Below are positions 1 through 8,626 of a stretch of 34,608 bases of DNA, one piece after another. How positions within the stretch are numbered: position 1 is the stretch's first letter; each line of letters opens with the position of its first letter. Below the pieces are notes generated by a model. The model had not been told where the DNA came from and ran no database searches. It saw nothing but the letters and a program-made list of their open reading frames with translations. The DNA is from Nitrospinaceae bacterium (GTDB lineage Bacteria; Nitrospinota; Nitrospinia; Nitrospinales; VA-1), in assembly GCA_029261475.1 (NCBI GenBank), contig JAJDBG010000102.1:1-34608 (forward strand), read 5' to 3'. Both the position numbers and the translations under genes were made by a program.

Positions 1-60
1 TTTTATTTCCCTAACGAGAGGCTGGATGAATTGTATTTGCTCGCGTTTGGTGTCAGGTAA
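1..60 (+). CDS. C-terminal tail of an upstream gene, truncated by the window edge; product unknown
   Basis: Frame 1 is open from the window start (FYFPNERLDELYLLAFGVR*) to TAA at 58-60, just upstream of flgH. Confidence 0.45.
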   Translation, partial: FYFPNERLDELYLLAFGVR

Positions 61-87
61 ACAGGAATTCCCAAAAGGTATTTGCTC

Positions 88-822
88 ATGAGAGAACATA
101 GGCCAATTGAATTTTTAACGCCTACCGGTGCCCGGATCCTGGTGTGTCTTGGGGCTTTGATGCTGGCCTCCTGCGCCAAATCGCAGAGAGCGGTGGATCC
201 GCAGGCGACGGTGGTTCCAGAAAAAATATATGCGAAGAAGAGAAATTTGGAAGGTTCGATTTGGCCTGGAGATACGTCAAAAAATCTTCTATTTGAGGAT
301 AATAAAGCGCGCAAGATTGGTGACATTGTAACGGTAACGGTCAACGAATCGGCGACTTCCAGTCAATCGGCCTCAACAAATACGGCTCGAAATTCATCTA
401 CGGAAGTAACTACAGGTCCGATACTGGGTTTGCCGAGTAATTTGGGAATTCAGGATTTCTTGAAAATGGGAACTGGTTTTGACCCGAATATTGGACCTTC
501 AACAACGGCACTCAATCATCAGGGAACAGGTACCACAACTCGGAATGGGAGTTTGACGACTACGGTATCGGCTGTAATCATCAGCATCCTTCCTAGCGGA
601 AATTTAGTCATCGAAGGCAAGCGTTCGGTGACAGTCAATAACGAAGAGCAATACATGGTTTTGAGTGGAACTATCAGACCTGAGGATGTGAATTTTGACA
701 ACACAATCAGTTCTACTTTAATCGCCAATGCGGCGATCACTTATTCGGGTTACGGTGATATTTCGGACCCACAACGAGTGGGGTGGATGGCGAAGGTTAT
801 CAGTTACATTTGGCCTTTCTAA
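88..822 (+). CDS. flgH: Flagellar L-ring protein FlgH (lipoprotein)
   Basis: Lipobox LASC; FlgH motifs 'GDIVTVTVNESATSS', 'GNLVIEGKRSVTVNNEEQYMVLSGTIRPEDV' and 'YSGYGDISDPQRVGWMAKVISYIWPF'. The ORF track starts at TTG 82; ATG 88 is the more likely start. Confidence 0.96.
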   Translation: MREHRPIEFLTPTGARILVCLGALMLASCAKSQRAVDPQATVVPEKIYAKKRNLEGSIWPGDTSKNLLFEDNKARKIGDIVTVTVNESATSSQSASTNTARNSSTEVTTGPILGLPSNLGIQDFLKMGTGFDPNIGPSTTALNHQGTGTTTRNGSLTTTVSAVIISILPSGNLVIEGKRSVTVNNEEQYMVLSGTIRPEDVNFDNTISSTLIANAAITYSGYGDISDPQRVGWMAKVISYIWPF

Positions 823-867
823 TGAAGATGCCCCGAGGTATTTCTGTCTTTCAATGAGACACCTATT

Positions 868-1257
868 ATGAAACACACACGGAATAAATTTTTAGGTCTT
901 GTCACAGTCTTGTCCATCCTGTTTGGATGTACAGCGGATGTGAACAACATCACGGGTCCCAGTAATCTTGGCAACACCTTGGCTATTTCTGCCTTCTTTG
1001 GTTCTGGAGGTGTTCCGGTTGGAGGGGGTGCGGCCACTGTGCGAGTGGAAGTCACCAATTCCAGCGGTCAAGCGGTGGATGGTGCCACGGTGACTTTAAC
1101 GACAACTTTGGGAACCTTGGGCAGTGTTTCTTTAACCACTGCAGGTGGTGTCGCGACGACAACACTCACAGCGGGTACCGATGCAGGGAATGCCTTCGTT
1201 GTTGCGACTGTCGATAATGTGACGGCAACAGCGGTTGTTCCAATTGTGGTCATTTAA
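868..1257 (+). CDS. Small lipoprotein with a bacterial Ig-like (Big_1/invasin-like) domain
   Basis: Signal peptide with lipobox 'LFGC'; 'VEVTNSSGQAVDGATVTLTTTLGTLG...TTTAGGVATTTLTAG...VVATVDNVTATAVV' is Big_1-like. Lies between flgH and flgI. Confidence 0.75.
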   Translation: MKHTRNKFLGLVTVLSILFGCTADVNNITGPSNLGNTLAISAFFGSGGVPVGGGAATVRVEVTNSSGQAVDGATVTLTTTLGTLGSVSLTTAGGVATTTLTAGTDAGNAFVVATVDNVTATAVVPIVVI

Positions 1258-1269
1258 TTCGAGATTGTT

Positions 1270-1638
1270 ATGAAAAAATACGGTCCATTCAAATTTCATT
1301 TGTTACGAAAGTTGGGCGTTGCTCTGTGCGGAATACTCATCATTGCGGCTTGCACCAATGATTTGTTTGAAAGCGGTAATCCGCTTGCACCTTCTTCAAT
1401 AATGCGGGTCACGCCGACAGCGATTACGCTCAACGAACAAACAACACAGCAGTTCACAGTGATCGGCGGAGTTTCTCCGTTTATATATTCGGTGGATGAT
1501 CCGGCGGCTGGATCGATCGATACAGCAGGACTTTTCACAGCGGCAAACGTTGCCGCAGATGCAACTGCAACGGTGACGATAGTAGATTCTGAGGGAACCG
1601 TAGTTACAGCGGCTGTTAACGTCGAATTCCTGGCGTAA
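1270..1638 (+). CDS. Small lipoprotein with an Ig-like (Big_2-like) domain
   Basis: Signal peptide and lipobox 'IAAC'; 'VTPTAITLNEQTTQQFTVIGGVSPFIYSVDDPAAGSIDTAGLFTAAN' resembles Big_2-type repeats. Lies between flgH and flgI. Confidence 0.72.
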   Translation: MKKYGPFKFHLLRKLGVALCGILIIAACTNDLFESGNPLAPSSIMRVTPTAITLNEQTTQQFTVIGGVSPFIYSVDDPAAGSIDTAGLFTAANVAADATATVTIVDSEGTVVTAAVNVEFLA

Positions 1639-1675
1639 AATTATTTTTGAGGCTTGAGGTCATGAGGTTAATTAT

Positions 1676-2803
1676 ATGAGATGCAATCAGATTGGAAGAA
1701 AAGCCATTTTTTGGTTCGTTCTGTTCATGATTTTCGCCAGTCAAGCAGAAGCGGCGCGGATTAAAGATTTGACCAACATTCGTGGTGTTCGAAGCAACCA
1801 ATTGATCGGCTTTGGTTTGGTCATTGGTCTGACAGGAACAGGCGACAGTGCAACGAACGTATTCTTTTCCATTCAAACGATGGTCAGTATGCTCAAAAAA
1901 ATGGGCGTAACGGTTCCGACCGCTGAAGTCGATCAGTTGAAATTTAAAAATGTCGCGACGGTTATGGTGACAGGATCTTTGCCTGCCTTTGCGCGACAAG
2001 GTGACAAAATGGATGTGACGATTTCTTCTGTGGGTGACTCCAAAAGCTTGCAGGGCGGTACTTTGCTGATGACTCCATTGAAAGGATCGGACAGCACCAC
2101 TTACGCGATCGCTCAGGGGCCGATTTCTATTGGCGGATTTTCCGTATCAGGACAGGCGCGTGGGGTACAGAAAAATCATTTGACGGTGGGACGTATCTCC
2201 AATGGTGCCACGGTGGAAAAGGAGCTGGATCTCCAGTTCAACTCCAAGGAAGAAATTTTATTTTCCATGAAAAAAACCGACTTCACAACGGCCAGCAGAA
2301 TTTCTCAAAAGATCAATGACACATTGAAAGACGTCTACGCCACTGTTGTGGATGCGCGTTCGATCCGAGTCATTGTGCCACCAGAATATGAGGGAGCCAC
2401 TTCTTTATTTGTAAACGAACTCGAACGCTTGGATGTCGATCCCGATGTATCGGCCCGAGTCATCATTGACGAACGCACAGGAACGGTGGTGATGGGGGAA
2501 AATGTTCGCCTCTCCACAGTTGCGGTTGCTCACGGTTCCTTGTTCATCGAGATCAGGGAAGAACCTTTGCCATCGCAACCGGCACCTTTCGCACCAGAAA
2601 GTGCCCAGACAGCCATCGTCCCACGAACTCGAATTACGGTGGATGAAGGCCGCGATAAATTACTCGTGGTGCCCCGAGGGATTTCTCTTGGCGAAGTGGT
2701 GAGTGCCTTGAATTCCATCGGTGTGACACCAAGAGACTTGATTGCTATTTTACAGGCCATCAAAGCCTCGGGTTCCTTGCACGCCGAACTCGAAATTCTC
2801 TAG
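1676..2803 (+). CDS. flgI: Flagellar P-ring protein FlgI
   Basis: 'ARIKDLTNIRGVRSNQLIGFGLVIGLTGTGDS', 'VDERTGTVVMGENVRLSTVAVAHG' and a C-terminus 'LVSALNSIGVTPRDLIAILQAIKASGSLHAELEIL'-type motif. Confidence 0.97.
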   Translation: MRCNQIGRKAIFWFVLFMIFASQAEAARIKDLTNIRGVRSNQLIGFGLVIGLTGTGDSATNVFFSIQTMVSMLKKMGVTVPTAEVDQLKFKNVATVMVTGSLPAFARQGDKMDVTISSVGDSKSLQGGTLLMTPLKGSDSTTYAIAQGPISIGGFSVSGQARGVQKNHLTVGRISNGATVEKELDLQFNSKEEILFSMKKTDFTTASRISQKINDTLKDVYATVVDARSIRVIVPPEYEGATSLFVNELERLDVDPDVSARVIIDERTGTVVMGENVRLSTVAVAHGSLFIEIREEPLPSQPAPFAPESAQTAIVPRTRITVDEGRDKLLVVPRGISLGEVVSALNSIGVTPRDLIAILQAIKASGSLHAELEIL

Positions 2804-2817
2804 GAACAATTGGGGTC

Positions 2818-2853
2818 GGCGGGTGGGAATTTTTTTCCTACCCGCCTTTTTTT
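2818..2853 (+). terminator. Rho-independent terminator after flgI
   Basis: GGCGGGTGGGAA...TTTCCTACCCGCC hairpin followed by a T7 run. Confidence 0.88.
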
Positions 2854-2945
2854 ATGGCATCACCTGGGTGCCTGGAAAAAAATAAAGTCATTTGTTTTAA
2901 ACGACTTAGGCCGATTTAAAATATAAAAATATATTTGCCATGTTT

Positions 2946-2961
2946 TGGCATGAGCGTTGCA
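2946..2961 (+). promoter_or_regulatory. Sigma-54 (RpoN) -24/-12 promoter upstream of flgJ
   Basis: TGGCATGAGCGTTGCA fits TGGCAYRN4TTGCW with GG-N10-GC spacing. It lies downstream of the flgI terminator and about 44 bp before the flgJ ATG. Confidence 0.85.
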
Positions 2962-3004
2962 ATTACATAATTAACCATTTTAGGCGGACTGCCGGAGAAC
3001 AAAA

Positions 3005-3430
3005 ATGAACAACCTGATTTCTTCAAATTTTCAAACCGATTTTTCATCTCAAGGTGCGGTAGACAAAGCAACGCAATTGCAAAAAGGTGCCTTGAACGAT
3101 TCGGAAAAAAGTAAAGAGAAATTAAAAAAACTGGCAGGAGAGTTTGAGTCTATTTTCGCACAACAGCTCCTAAAGTCCATGCGAGACACCGTTCCTAAAT
3201 CTGAATTTTTTGACAGTCACGCGATGGACATGTTCAACGAGATGTTGGATGAGGAAATGGCTAAAGAAATTTCAACGAGCAAGAAGGGCGGCATTGGTCT
3301 AGCGGATTCAATTTTTAGAGAACTTTCTCATAAGGATGATCTGATCAATGGCCGGGTGGAAACACCGCCGACGAAGACGGATCTTTCGCAGTCGGCTAAA
3401 TTTTTCGATCTTTACGGAGATAAGAAATGA
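3005..3430 (+). CDS. flgJ: FlgJ-like rod-binding protein (N-terminal type only, no muramidase domain)
   Basis: 'LAGEFESIFAQQLLKSMRDTVPKSEFFDSHAMDMFNEMLDEEMAKEIS' is Rod-binding family; position in the flg operon. Confidence 0.88.
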   Translation: MNNLISSNFQTDFSSQGAVDKATQLQKGALNDSEKSKEKLKKLAGEFESIFAQQLLKSMRDTVPKSEFFDSHAMDMFNEMLDEEMAKEISTSKKGGIGLADSIFRELSHKDDLINGRVETPPTKTDLSQSAKFFDLYGDKK

Positions 3431-3930
3431 AGCAATTGGTAAAAAATCTTTATGCTTTATTGAATGCCAAAATCAATTTGTACGACCGCTTCGAGGCTTG
3501 TTTGAAAGAGGAGTGGAAAGGTTTGGTCAAATACTCCCATGCAGATTTTGAAAAGGCTCGAGCAAAAAAGGAAATTCTGACAATAGAGATGACCGAGTTG
3601 GAATTGCAACGTGAACATTTGATGGATTCGATTGGCAAGAGTTTGGGTGCTCGTAAAGGAGAGCTTACTTTGAAAGAGTTCATTCAACGATTGCCTGCTC
3701 CGATAGCTCAAAAGTTCACCGGTGTCAGAACGCGACTTTTACTTCAAATTCGTAACATTACAAAATTTAATGGTCTGATCAAAAATCTTATAGAGCGTAC
3801 TTCTTTATCGTTTCATAAGTCTCTGGCCTTTGTTCATTCGATGGATGAGAAGCAACATTCCCCTTATTCTGCTAACGGTCAGATGTGTGAGTCGAGACTG
3901 CAAAGCAGAATGTTCAGCATGAGTGCTTGA
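3427..3930 (+). CDS. flgN: FlgN-like flagellar export chaperone
   Basis: Helical 167-aa protein with a start that overlaps the flgJ stop (ATGA), directly upstream of flgK. Confidence 0.65.
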   Translation: MKQLVKNLYALLNAKINLYDRFEACLKEEWKGLVKYSHADFEKARAKKEILTIEMTELELQREHLMDSIGKSLGARKGELTLKEFIQRLPAPIAQKFTGVRTRLLLQIRNITKFNGLIKNLIERTSLSFHKSLAFVHSMDEKQHSPYSANGQMCESRLQSRMFSMSA

Positions 3931-3944
3931 GGAATATTTAAACC

Positions 3945-5636
3945 ATGACTGCAAATCTATTTGGCTTACTAAATACAGGAAGAGCCAGTCTCAGTGCCCA
4001 ATTACAGGCTCTGGAGGTTTCTGGACAGAACATCGCCAATGCGCAGACGAAGGGTTACTCTCGTCAGACCATTAGCTTTGAAGCCAACGCACCACAGAGA
4101 ACAAACAGGATCGAGGCCGGGTTAGTTGGCCGCGGAGTTACTGTTTCCGGGATAGAGCGCGTTCATGATGAATTCTTGTTCAATCAGATTGTTGCCGAAG
4201 GGGATACTACCGGCGAATATGAAGTGCGTAAGGATGTTTTTGATCAGATGGAAATATTGCTGAGCGATAGCGACGGGCGAAGTTTGAACAGCGATCTTTC
4301 AGATTTCTTTGCAGGGTTTCAAGACATAGCAACCAACCCCAATGGATTGGCCGAACGCTCCAATATGGTAGTGGAGGCCCAGGAGATGTCTTCGATATTC
4401 AACAACCTTGGAAATGATTTATTCCAAATTCAAAGGAATCAGGATCAAACCATTGGCACTGAGATTGCTGAAGTAAATATCATCACAGATAGAATCACCA
4501 AATTAAATAAACTCATTCACGGAACCGAAACGGATGGGGTGAATGCCAATGAGCTTCGTGATGAGCGTGATAGAAAGATACTAGAGCTTTCAGAAAAAAT
4601 TGACATTCAGATCACAAATGAGCTCGATGGTGAAGTGGATGTTCTCACTCGGGGCGGGGTTCCCTTGGTCATTCGTGAAGTTTCGTTTGCATTGTCCACG
4701 ACGCTCAATGGAAATAATAAAGCCTTCAAAGATATTCTGATTGATAACGGGACGGGTTCCACAAGCAATATAACAACGCAAATTCAGGGCGGTCGATTGA
4801 AGGGTCTTCTGGACATGCGCGATGTAGAAATCGCTGATTCGATTGATCGTTTGGACCGTTTGTCTGCAAGCCTGGTGCGGGAAGTGAATCGTGTTCATCA
4901 ACAAGGTTTCGGTTTAGACAAAACGACGGGCAACGATTTTTTCACAGCATTGACACCTTCCGTGCTGACCAACGTAAACAATACGGGTTCGGCAACCGTT
5001 GCTGTTGCCAATAACGCTCCAGCCACTACTTCGATTGATAAATTTGAACTGACCTTTACCGGTGCCAACACATTTTCCGTACAAAACCTGACAACGAACG
5101 CCTCTGAAGGTTCTTTTACTTTTACGGCGGGTCAACCCTTCAACTTAGTCGGTGGACTGGGTATGACGATATCGGGAAGCCCGGCAGTTGGTGATAAATT
5201 CAAGTTTTCCTTGTCTGAAAATGCGGCTTCGAGCATGAGCGTCGCAAGTGCTGTCAGAAACGATCCGCGAAAAGTAGCGGCGGGAAAAACTTCTGGCGGC
5301 GATGGAGTGAATGCTCAGGACTTGGCAAATTTGCAAACACAACTTATTTTTGATGGCGTATCACTGAACATTGCAAGTTCGGGAACCTTTACTTTTGATG
5401 AATTTTATACTTCTCTTGTCAGCGATGTGGGCATCAGATCCTTTTCCGCTACCTCGACTGTCGAACAGCAGGAGGGCATATTATTGCAGTTGGATAATCG
5501 ACGAGAGAGTATTTCGGGTGTTTCAATCGACGAAGAGATGATCAATATCATTAAATTTCAGGAATCGTTCAACGCCTCTTCACGTTTGATAGCGACAGTG
5601 CAAGAGCTTTTGGATCGTTTGATCAATCAGACTTGA
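3945..5636 (+). CDS. flgK: Flagellar hook-associated protein FlgK (HAP1)
   Basis: 'NTGRASLSAQLQALEVSGQNIANAQTKGYSRQ' at the N-terminus and 'SGVSIDEEMINIIKFQESFNASSRLIATVQELLDRLI' at the C-terminus. Confidence 0.97.
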   Translation: MTANLFGLLNTGRASLSAQLQALEVSGQNIANAQTKGYSRQTISFEANAPQRTNRIEAGLVGRGVTVSGIERVHDEFLFNQIVAEGDTTGEYEVRKDVFDQMEILLSDSDGRSLNSDLSDFFAGFQDIATNPNGLAERSNMVVEAQEMSSIFNNLGNDLFQIQRNQDQTIGTEIAEVNIITDRITKLNKLIHGTETDGVNANELRDERDRKILELSEKIDIQITNELDGEVDVLTRGGVPLVIREVSFALSTTLNGNNKAFKDILIDNGTGSTSNITTQIQGGRLKGLLDMRDVEIADSIDRLDRLSASLVREVNRVHQQGFGLDKTTGNDFFTALTPSVLTNVNNTGSATVAVANNAPATTSIDKFELTFTGANTFSVQNLTTNASEGSFTFTAGQPFNLVGGLGMTISGSPAVGDKFKFSLSENAASSMSVASAVRNDPRKVAAGKTSGGDGVNAQDLANLQTQLIFDGVSLNIASSGTFTFDEFYTSLVSDVGIRSFSATSTVEQQEGILLQLDNRRESISGVSIDEEMINIIKFQESFNASSRLIATVQELLDRLINQT

Positions 5637-5675
5637 TGGATAGCCAGGATAAATAAACCTGCAAGGAGCTAGATC

Positions 5676-7196
5676 ATGGTAGACAGGGTCACCGTTAATT
5701 CCACACAAAATAATTCGCTACGGAATATTTTCCGTATCACGGAGGAATTATTCGACGCCCAGCGGCAAGTTTCAACGGGGAAGCGTATTTCCAAGCCTTC
5801 GGATGATCCTACTGGGACAAGAGATTCTTTGTCATTGCGTACGGGTGTCCGGCGGACTGAGCAGTTCACACGAAATATCGACAACAATCGAATTTTTCTA
5901 CAAAGCTCCGATTCGGCTCTGAACACTATTGGTGTCTCTCTCAATCGGGCCAAGGAACTTGCTATTCAGGGGCTTGCTGGAACTGCGACTTCGTCCACGC
6001 GATCCTTTGCGGCTGGAGAGGTTGATAACATATTGTCCCAGGTTCTCCAATCTGGCAACACCAAGGTCAAGAATCTATTTGTATTTTCTGGAACGGATAC
6101 TCGAACCACGCCGTTTGACGTGAGTGCTTCGGGTGCGGTTTATCAAGGCAGTACCAGCAAATTTGATATCCCTATTGCCGACAATGCGGCGATCGAATTT
6201 TCTTTGCCAGGTTCGGATGTTCTTGCGGTCGATTTGGACCCATCCATCAATACCAGCACCGATCTTTCGGTTTTGAATGGCGGTTCGGGAGTTTCTGCCG
6301 GATCGTTTACGATAACCGATCGAGGGGGCAGTACTGCAACTTTGACCGTTTCCGCAGGTGACACAATAGGGACGGTGATTTCCAGTATCAATTCATCGGG
6401 TCTGAATGTCACCGCGACGCTCAATGCAGAAGCCAATGGCTTAACGCTTACAGATTCAAGCACGACGATTCTTGGTGAATTGACGATTGCGGAAGTAGCC
6501 GGGGGAACAACGGCAGAAAATCTGGGTATTCTCGGAAGTCGGGACGGCGTATTTGCAGGAACCGATTTGAACCCTGCAGTTTCTTCTTCCACATTGATTT
6601 CTCAATTAAATAAGGGATCGGGAGCGACTCTCAATTCGATTTCCATTGTCAATGGAGCCGCTTCGGGAGCGGTGAGCTTATCTTCTGCAACGACTATCGG
6701 CGACGTTATCACCGCTATCAACAGCTCGGGTTTGAACGTGACTGCGAGCATCAATCGAGCGGGCAATGGTTTGAGAGTTCAATCCAATTCCAGTACAACG
6801 GTAGCAATTGTCAACGAGATAGGAACTGGAAATTCAGCGGAAACGCTGGGGATCGGGGGCGGACGAAATGTCCTGAACACCTTGATCGACTTAAGGGATG
6901 CATTGCTCAAGAGCGATTCGCGAGCGATTATCGCGAGCTTGACGAATTTGGATTCCGGTATCAGTGCGGTCACTGAATCGCGGGCGATTCTGGGTGGCAT
7001 TCAAGGACGAGTTCAATCGACCTACAGTTTTCATGAAGTGGACATTGTGGCGCAACAAGAGCAAATATCAAACATTGAAGATGCAGATCTGGCAGAGCAA
7101 GCCTCTCGACTCGCTACACTGGAGTTTGCTTTGCAATCGACTCTAAACGCAACGTCGAGAATCATCCAACCTTCCTTGCTCGATTTTCTTCGTTGA
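5676..7196 (+). CDS. flgL: Flagellar hook-associated protein FlgL (HAP3), enlarged with two flagellin hook-IN-like repeats
   Basis: N-terminal 'ELFDAQRQVSTGKRISKPSDDPTGTRDSLSLRTG'; C-terminal 'EDADLAEQASRLATLEFALQSTLNATSRIIQPSLLDFLR'; internal duplicated segment. Confidence 0.93.
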   Translation: MVDRVTVNSTQNNSLRNIFRITEELFDAQRQVSTGKRISKPSDDPTGTRDSLSLRTGVRRTEQFTRNIDNNRIFLQSSDSALNTIGVSLNRAKELAIQGLAGTATSSTRSFAAGEVDNILSQVLQSGNTKVKNLFVFSGTDTRTTPFDVSASGAVYQGSTSKFDIPIADNAAIEFSLPGSDVLAVDLDPSINTSTDLSVLNGGSGVSAGSFTITDRGGSTATLTVSAGDTIGTVISSINSSGLNVTATLNAEANGLTLTDSSTTILGELTIAEVAGGTTAENLGILGSRDGVFAGTDLNPAVSSSTLISQLNKGSGATLNSISIVNGAASGAVSLSSATTIGDVITAINSSGLNVTASINRAGNGLRVQSNSSTTVAIVNEIGTGNSAETLGIGGGRNVLNTLIDLRDALLKSDSRAIIASLTNLDSGISAVTESRAILGGIQGRVQSTYSFHEVDIVAQQEQISNIEDADLAEQASRLATLEFALQSTLNATSRIIQPSLLDFLR

Positions 7197-7246
7197 TCTA
7201 TTGATCGGGCCGAGACCTCTGGCTAATCTTCTTTATAATTTTGTAT

Positions 7247-8626
7247 TTAAAATTTAATGAAAAAATGTGTTCCCGCCAAAAACACATTGTCCTTATCAGG
7301 ATTGGTTCCCGGGTTGAAAATGTACTGCAAGCTGGGTTTTATATTCAGCCAAGGGAAGGCCTGATAACTGTAAAGCATCTCTAATAATATTTCTTTACCT
7401 TTGACTTTCTCGCCAGTAGATACTTTAGAGGCAATGAATTTTTTGCCGTTTGAAGAAACGCTGACACCGAACCCCAAAATGTCTTCATTGCGATCTGGAA
7501 ACAAGCCTCTATAGGTCAAGCCTCCGTGGTAATAAAGTTCTGTTTGATTGGTATTGCCGTCGGCATAACCTACGCGCAAGAAGCCGAAAAGTCCTTGCCC
7601 TGAGTTTTTAGCTTCAGGGTAAAGCATTCCTTCAATAAAACCATAGACCCCAAAAGTTCCCGTTTGTTTGAGAGGGTTTCCATTGCCATCCACGCGATTC
7701 AGGTCATCAAATTCGGCGGTATAAAGCCAGCCTCCCAACCCAATTTTTCTTTCAAGTTGATCGTCAGAGTTTTGTAATAATTGGCCGACTTCATTGATTA
7801 TAAAAAGACCGTCGTCTCCCCTGAGTTTGATTTTTGTCCCCTCTGGACTGGAGGGGTCTCCTGGTACGCCATCCAAAATAGCGGTTTGCAGATAAAAGGA
7901 GTTCAGAGCTTGTGCTTTTACGCGGATTCCAAGAGAGGTTGTGGGGTAAGCCGGTGGACCGTTCAGGCCGCTATTTCCTAATTCAAGCCCCGTTCCAAAG
8001 CCATCACTGATAAAAATATCCGAGGTTTCCTGTATATCAAATTCCTGGTCGATTGAGTAAAGCCCTGCACGGATTGATAGTTTTTGATTGAAAAAAGTTT
8101 TTTCGCCCCAAGCCTCAAAAACCCTGAAAGAGCTGTTAGCTTCGAGATTACTAACGGCGTGAATGGAACCTAGGTTTCTTGTTGGTTTTCCTCCATGTGG
8201 TGCAACCGTGGAAAAGAAAAAACGACTGTCTGTCCAGCCCAGAATTTTTTCCGTATCAAAATACACTTCGAACATGGTCAAGCCAGATAGCGTGGCGATT
8301 TTGTCGTTGCCTCCAGAAAGGTTTCCAAAGACATCCCCAAAATATTCAATTTCGATTTTGACGCCTTGCTCTAATAAGGCCGATCGGGTTCCGCCCCAAT
8401 CCCCGGTGAGTGTGTCGAATGGATAAGCTTGTTGAGAGGTTCCCTCTCTTCGTTCAAATTCAGAGGAGAGAGCTGGGCTAATGGAGGCGACCAGTGAAAA
8501 AAGGATAACAATGAGTGTCGTTAATCTTGATAATTTCAATGGATTTATAACTGGCGGATTCTGGTAGCTAGAGCAACAGTTAGTGAAGTTTTCTATTTGG
8601 AGGTCATTTGATAAATACCGTCCCAT
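7247..8626 (-). CDS. OprB-type carbohydrate-selective porin family protein
   Basis: Signal peptide, then 'FDTLTGDWGGTRSALLEQGVKIEIEYFGDVFGNLSGG' (OprB N-terminal motif) and C-terminal 'NPGTNPDKDNVFLAGTHFFIKF'. True start uncertain: an in-frame TTG at 8539 gives a compact signal peptide. Confidence 0.85.
   Translation of the reverse strand: MGRYLSNDLQIENFTNCCSSYQNPPVINPLKLSRLTTLIVILFSLVASISPALSSEFERREGTSQQAYPFDTLTGDWGGTRSALLEQGVKIEIEYFGDVFGNLSGGNDKIATLSGLTMFEVYFDTEKILGWTDSRFFFSTVAPHGGKPTRNLGSIHAVSNLEANSSFRVFEAWGEKTFFNQKLSIRAGLYSIDQEFDIQETSDIFISDGFGTGLELGNSGLNGPPAYPTTSLGIRVKAQALNSFYLQTAILDGVPGDPSSPEGTKIKLRGDDGLFIINEVGQLLQNSDDQLERKIGLGGWLYTAEFDDLNRVDGNGNPLKQTGTFGVYGFIEGMLYPEAKNSGQGLFGFLRVGYADGNTNQTELYYHGGLTYRGLFPDRNEDILGFGVSVSSNGKKFIASKVSTGEKVKGKEILLEMLYSYQAFPWLNIKPSLQYIFNPGTNPDKDNVFLAGTHFFIKF

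Noticed and set aside
3-344. 113-aa minus-strand ORF over flgH
   Set aside because: Antisense to flgH with no recognisable motif.
1061-1253. Repetitive Thr/Val/Ala-rich segment that might be a DNA repeat
   Set aside because: Explained by low-complexity codons of the Ig-like domain; no exact tandem DNA repeat.
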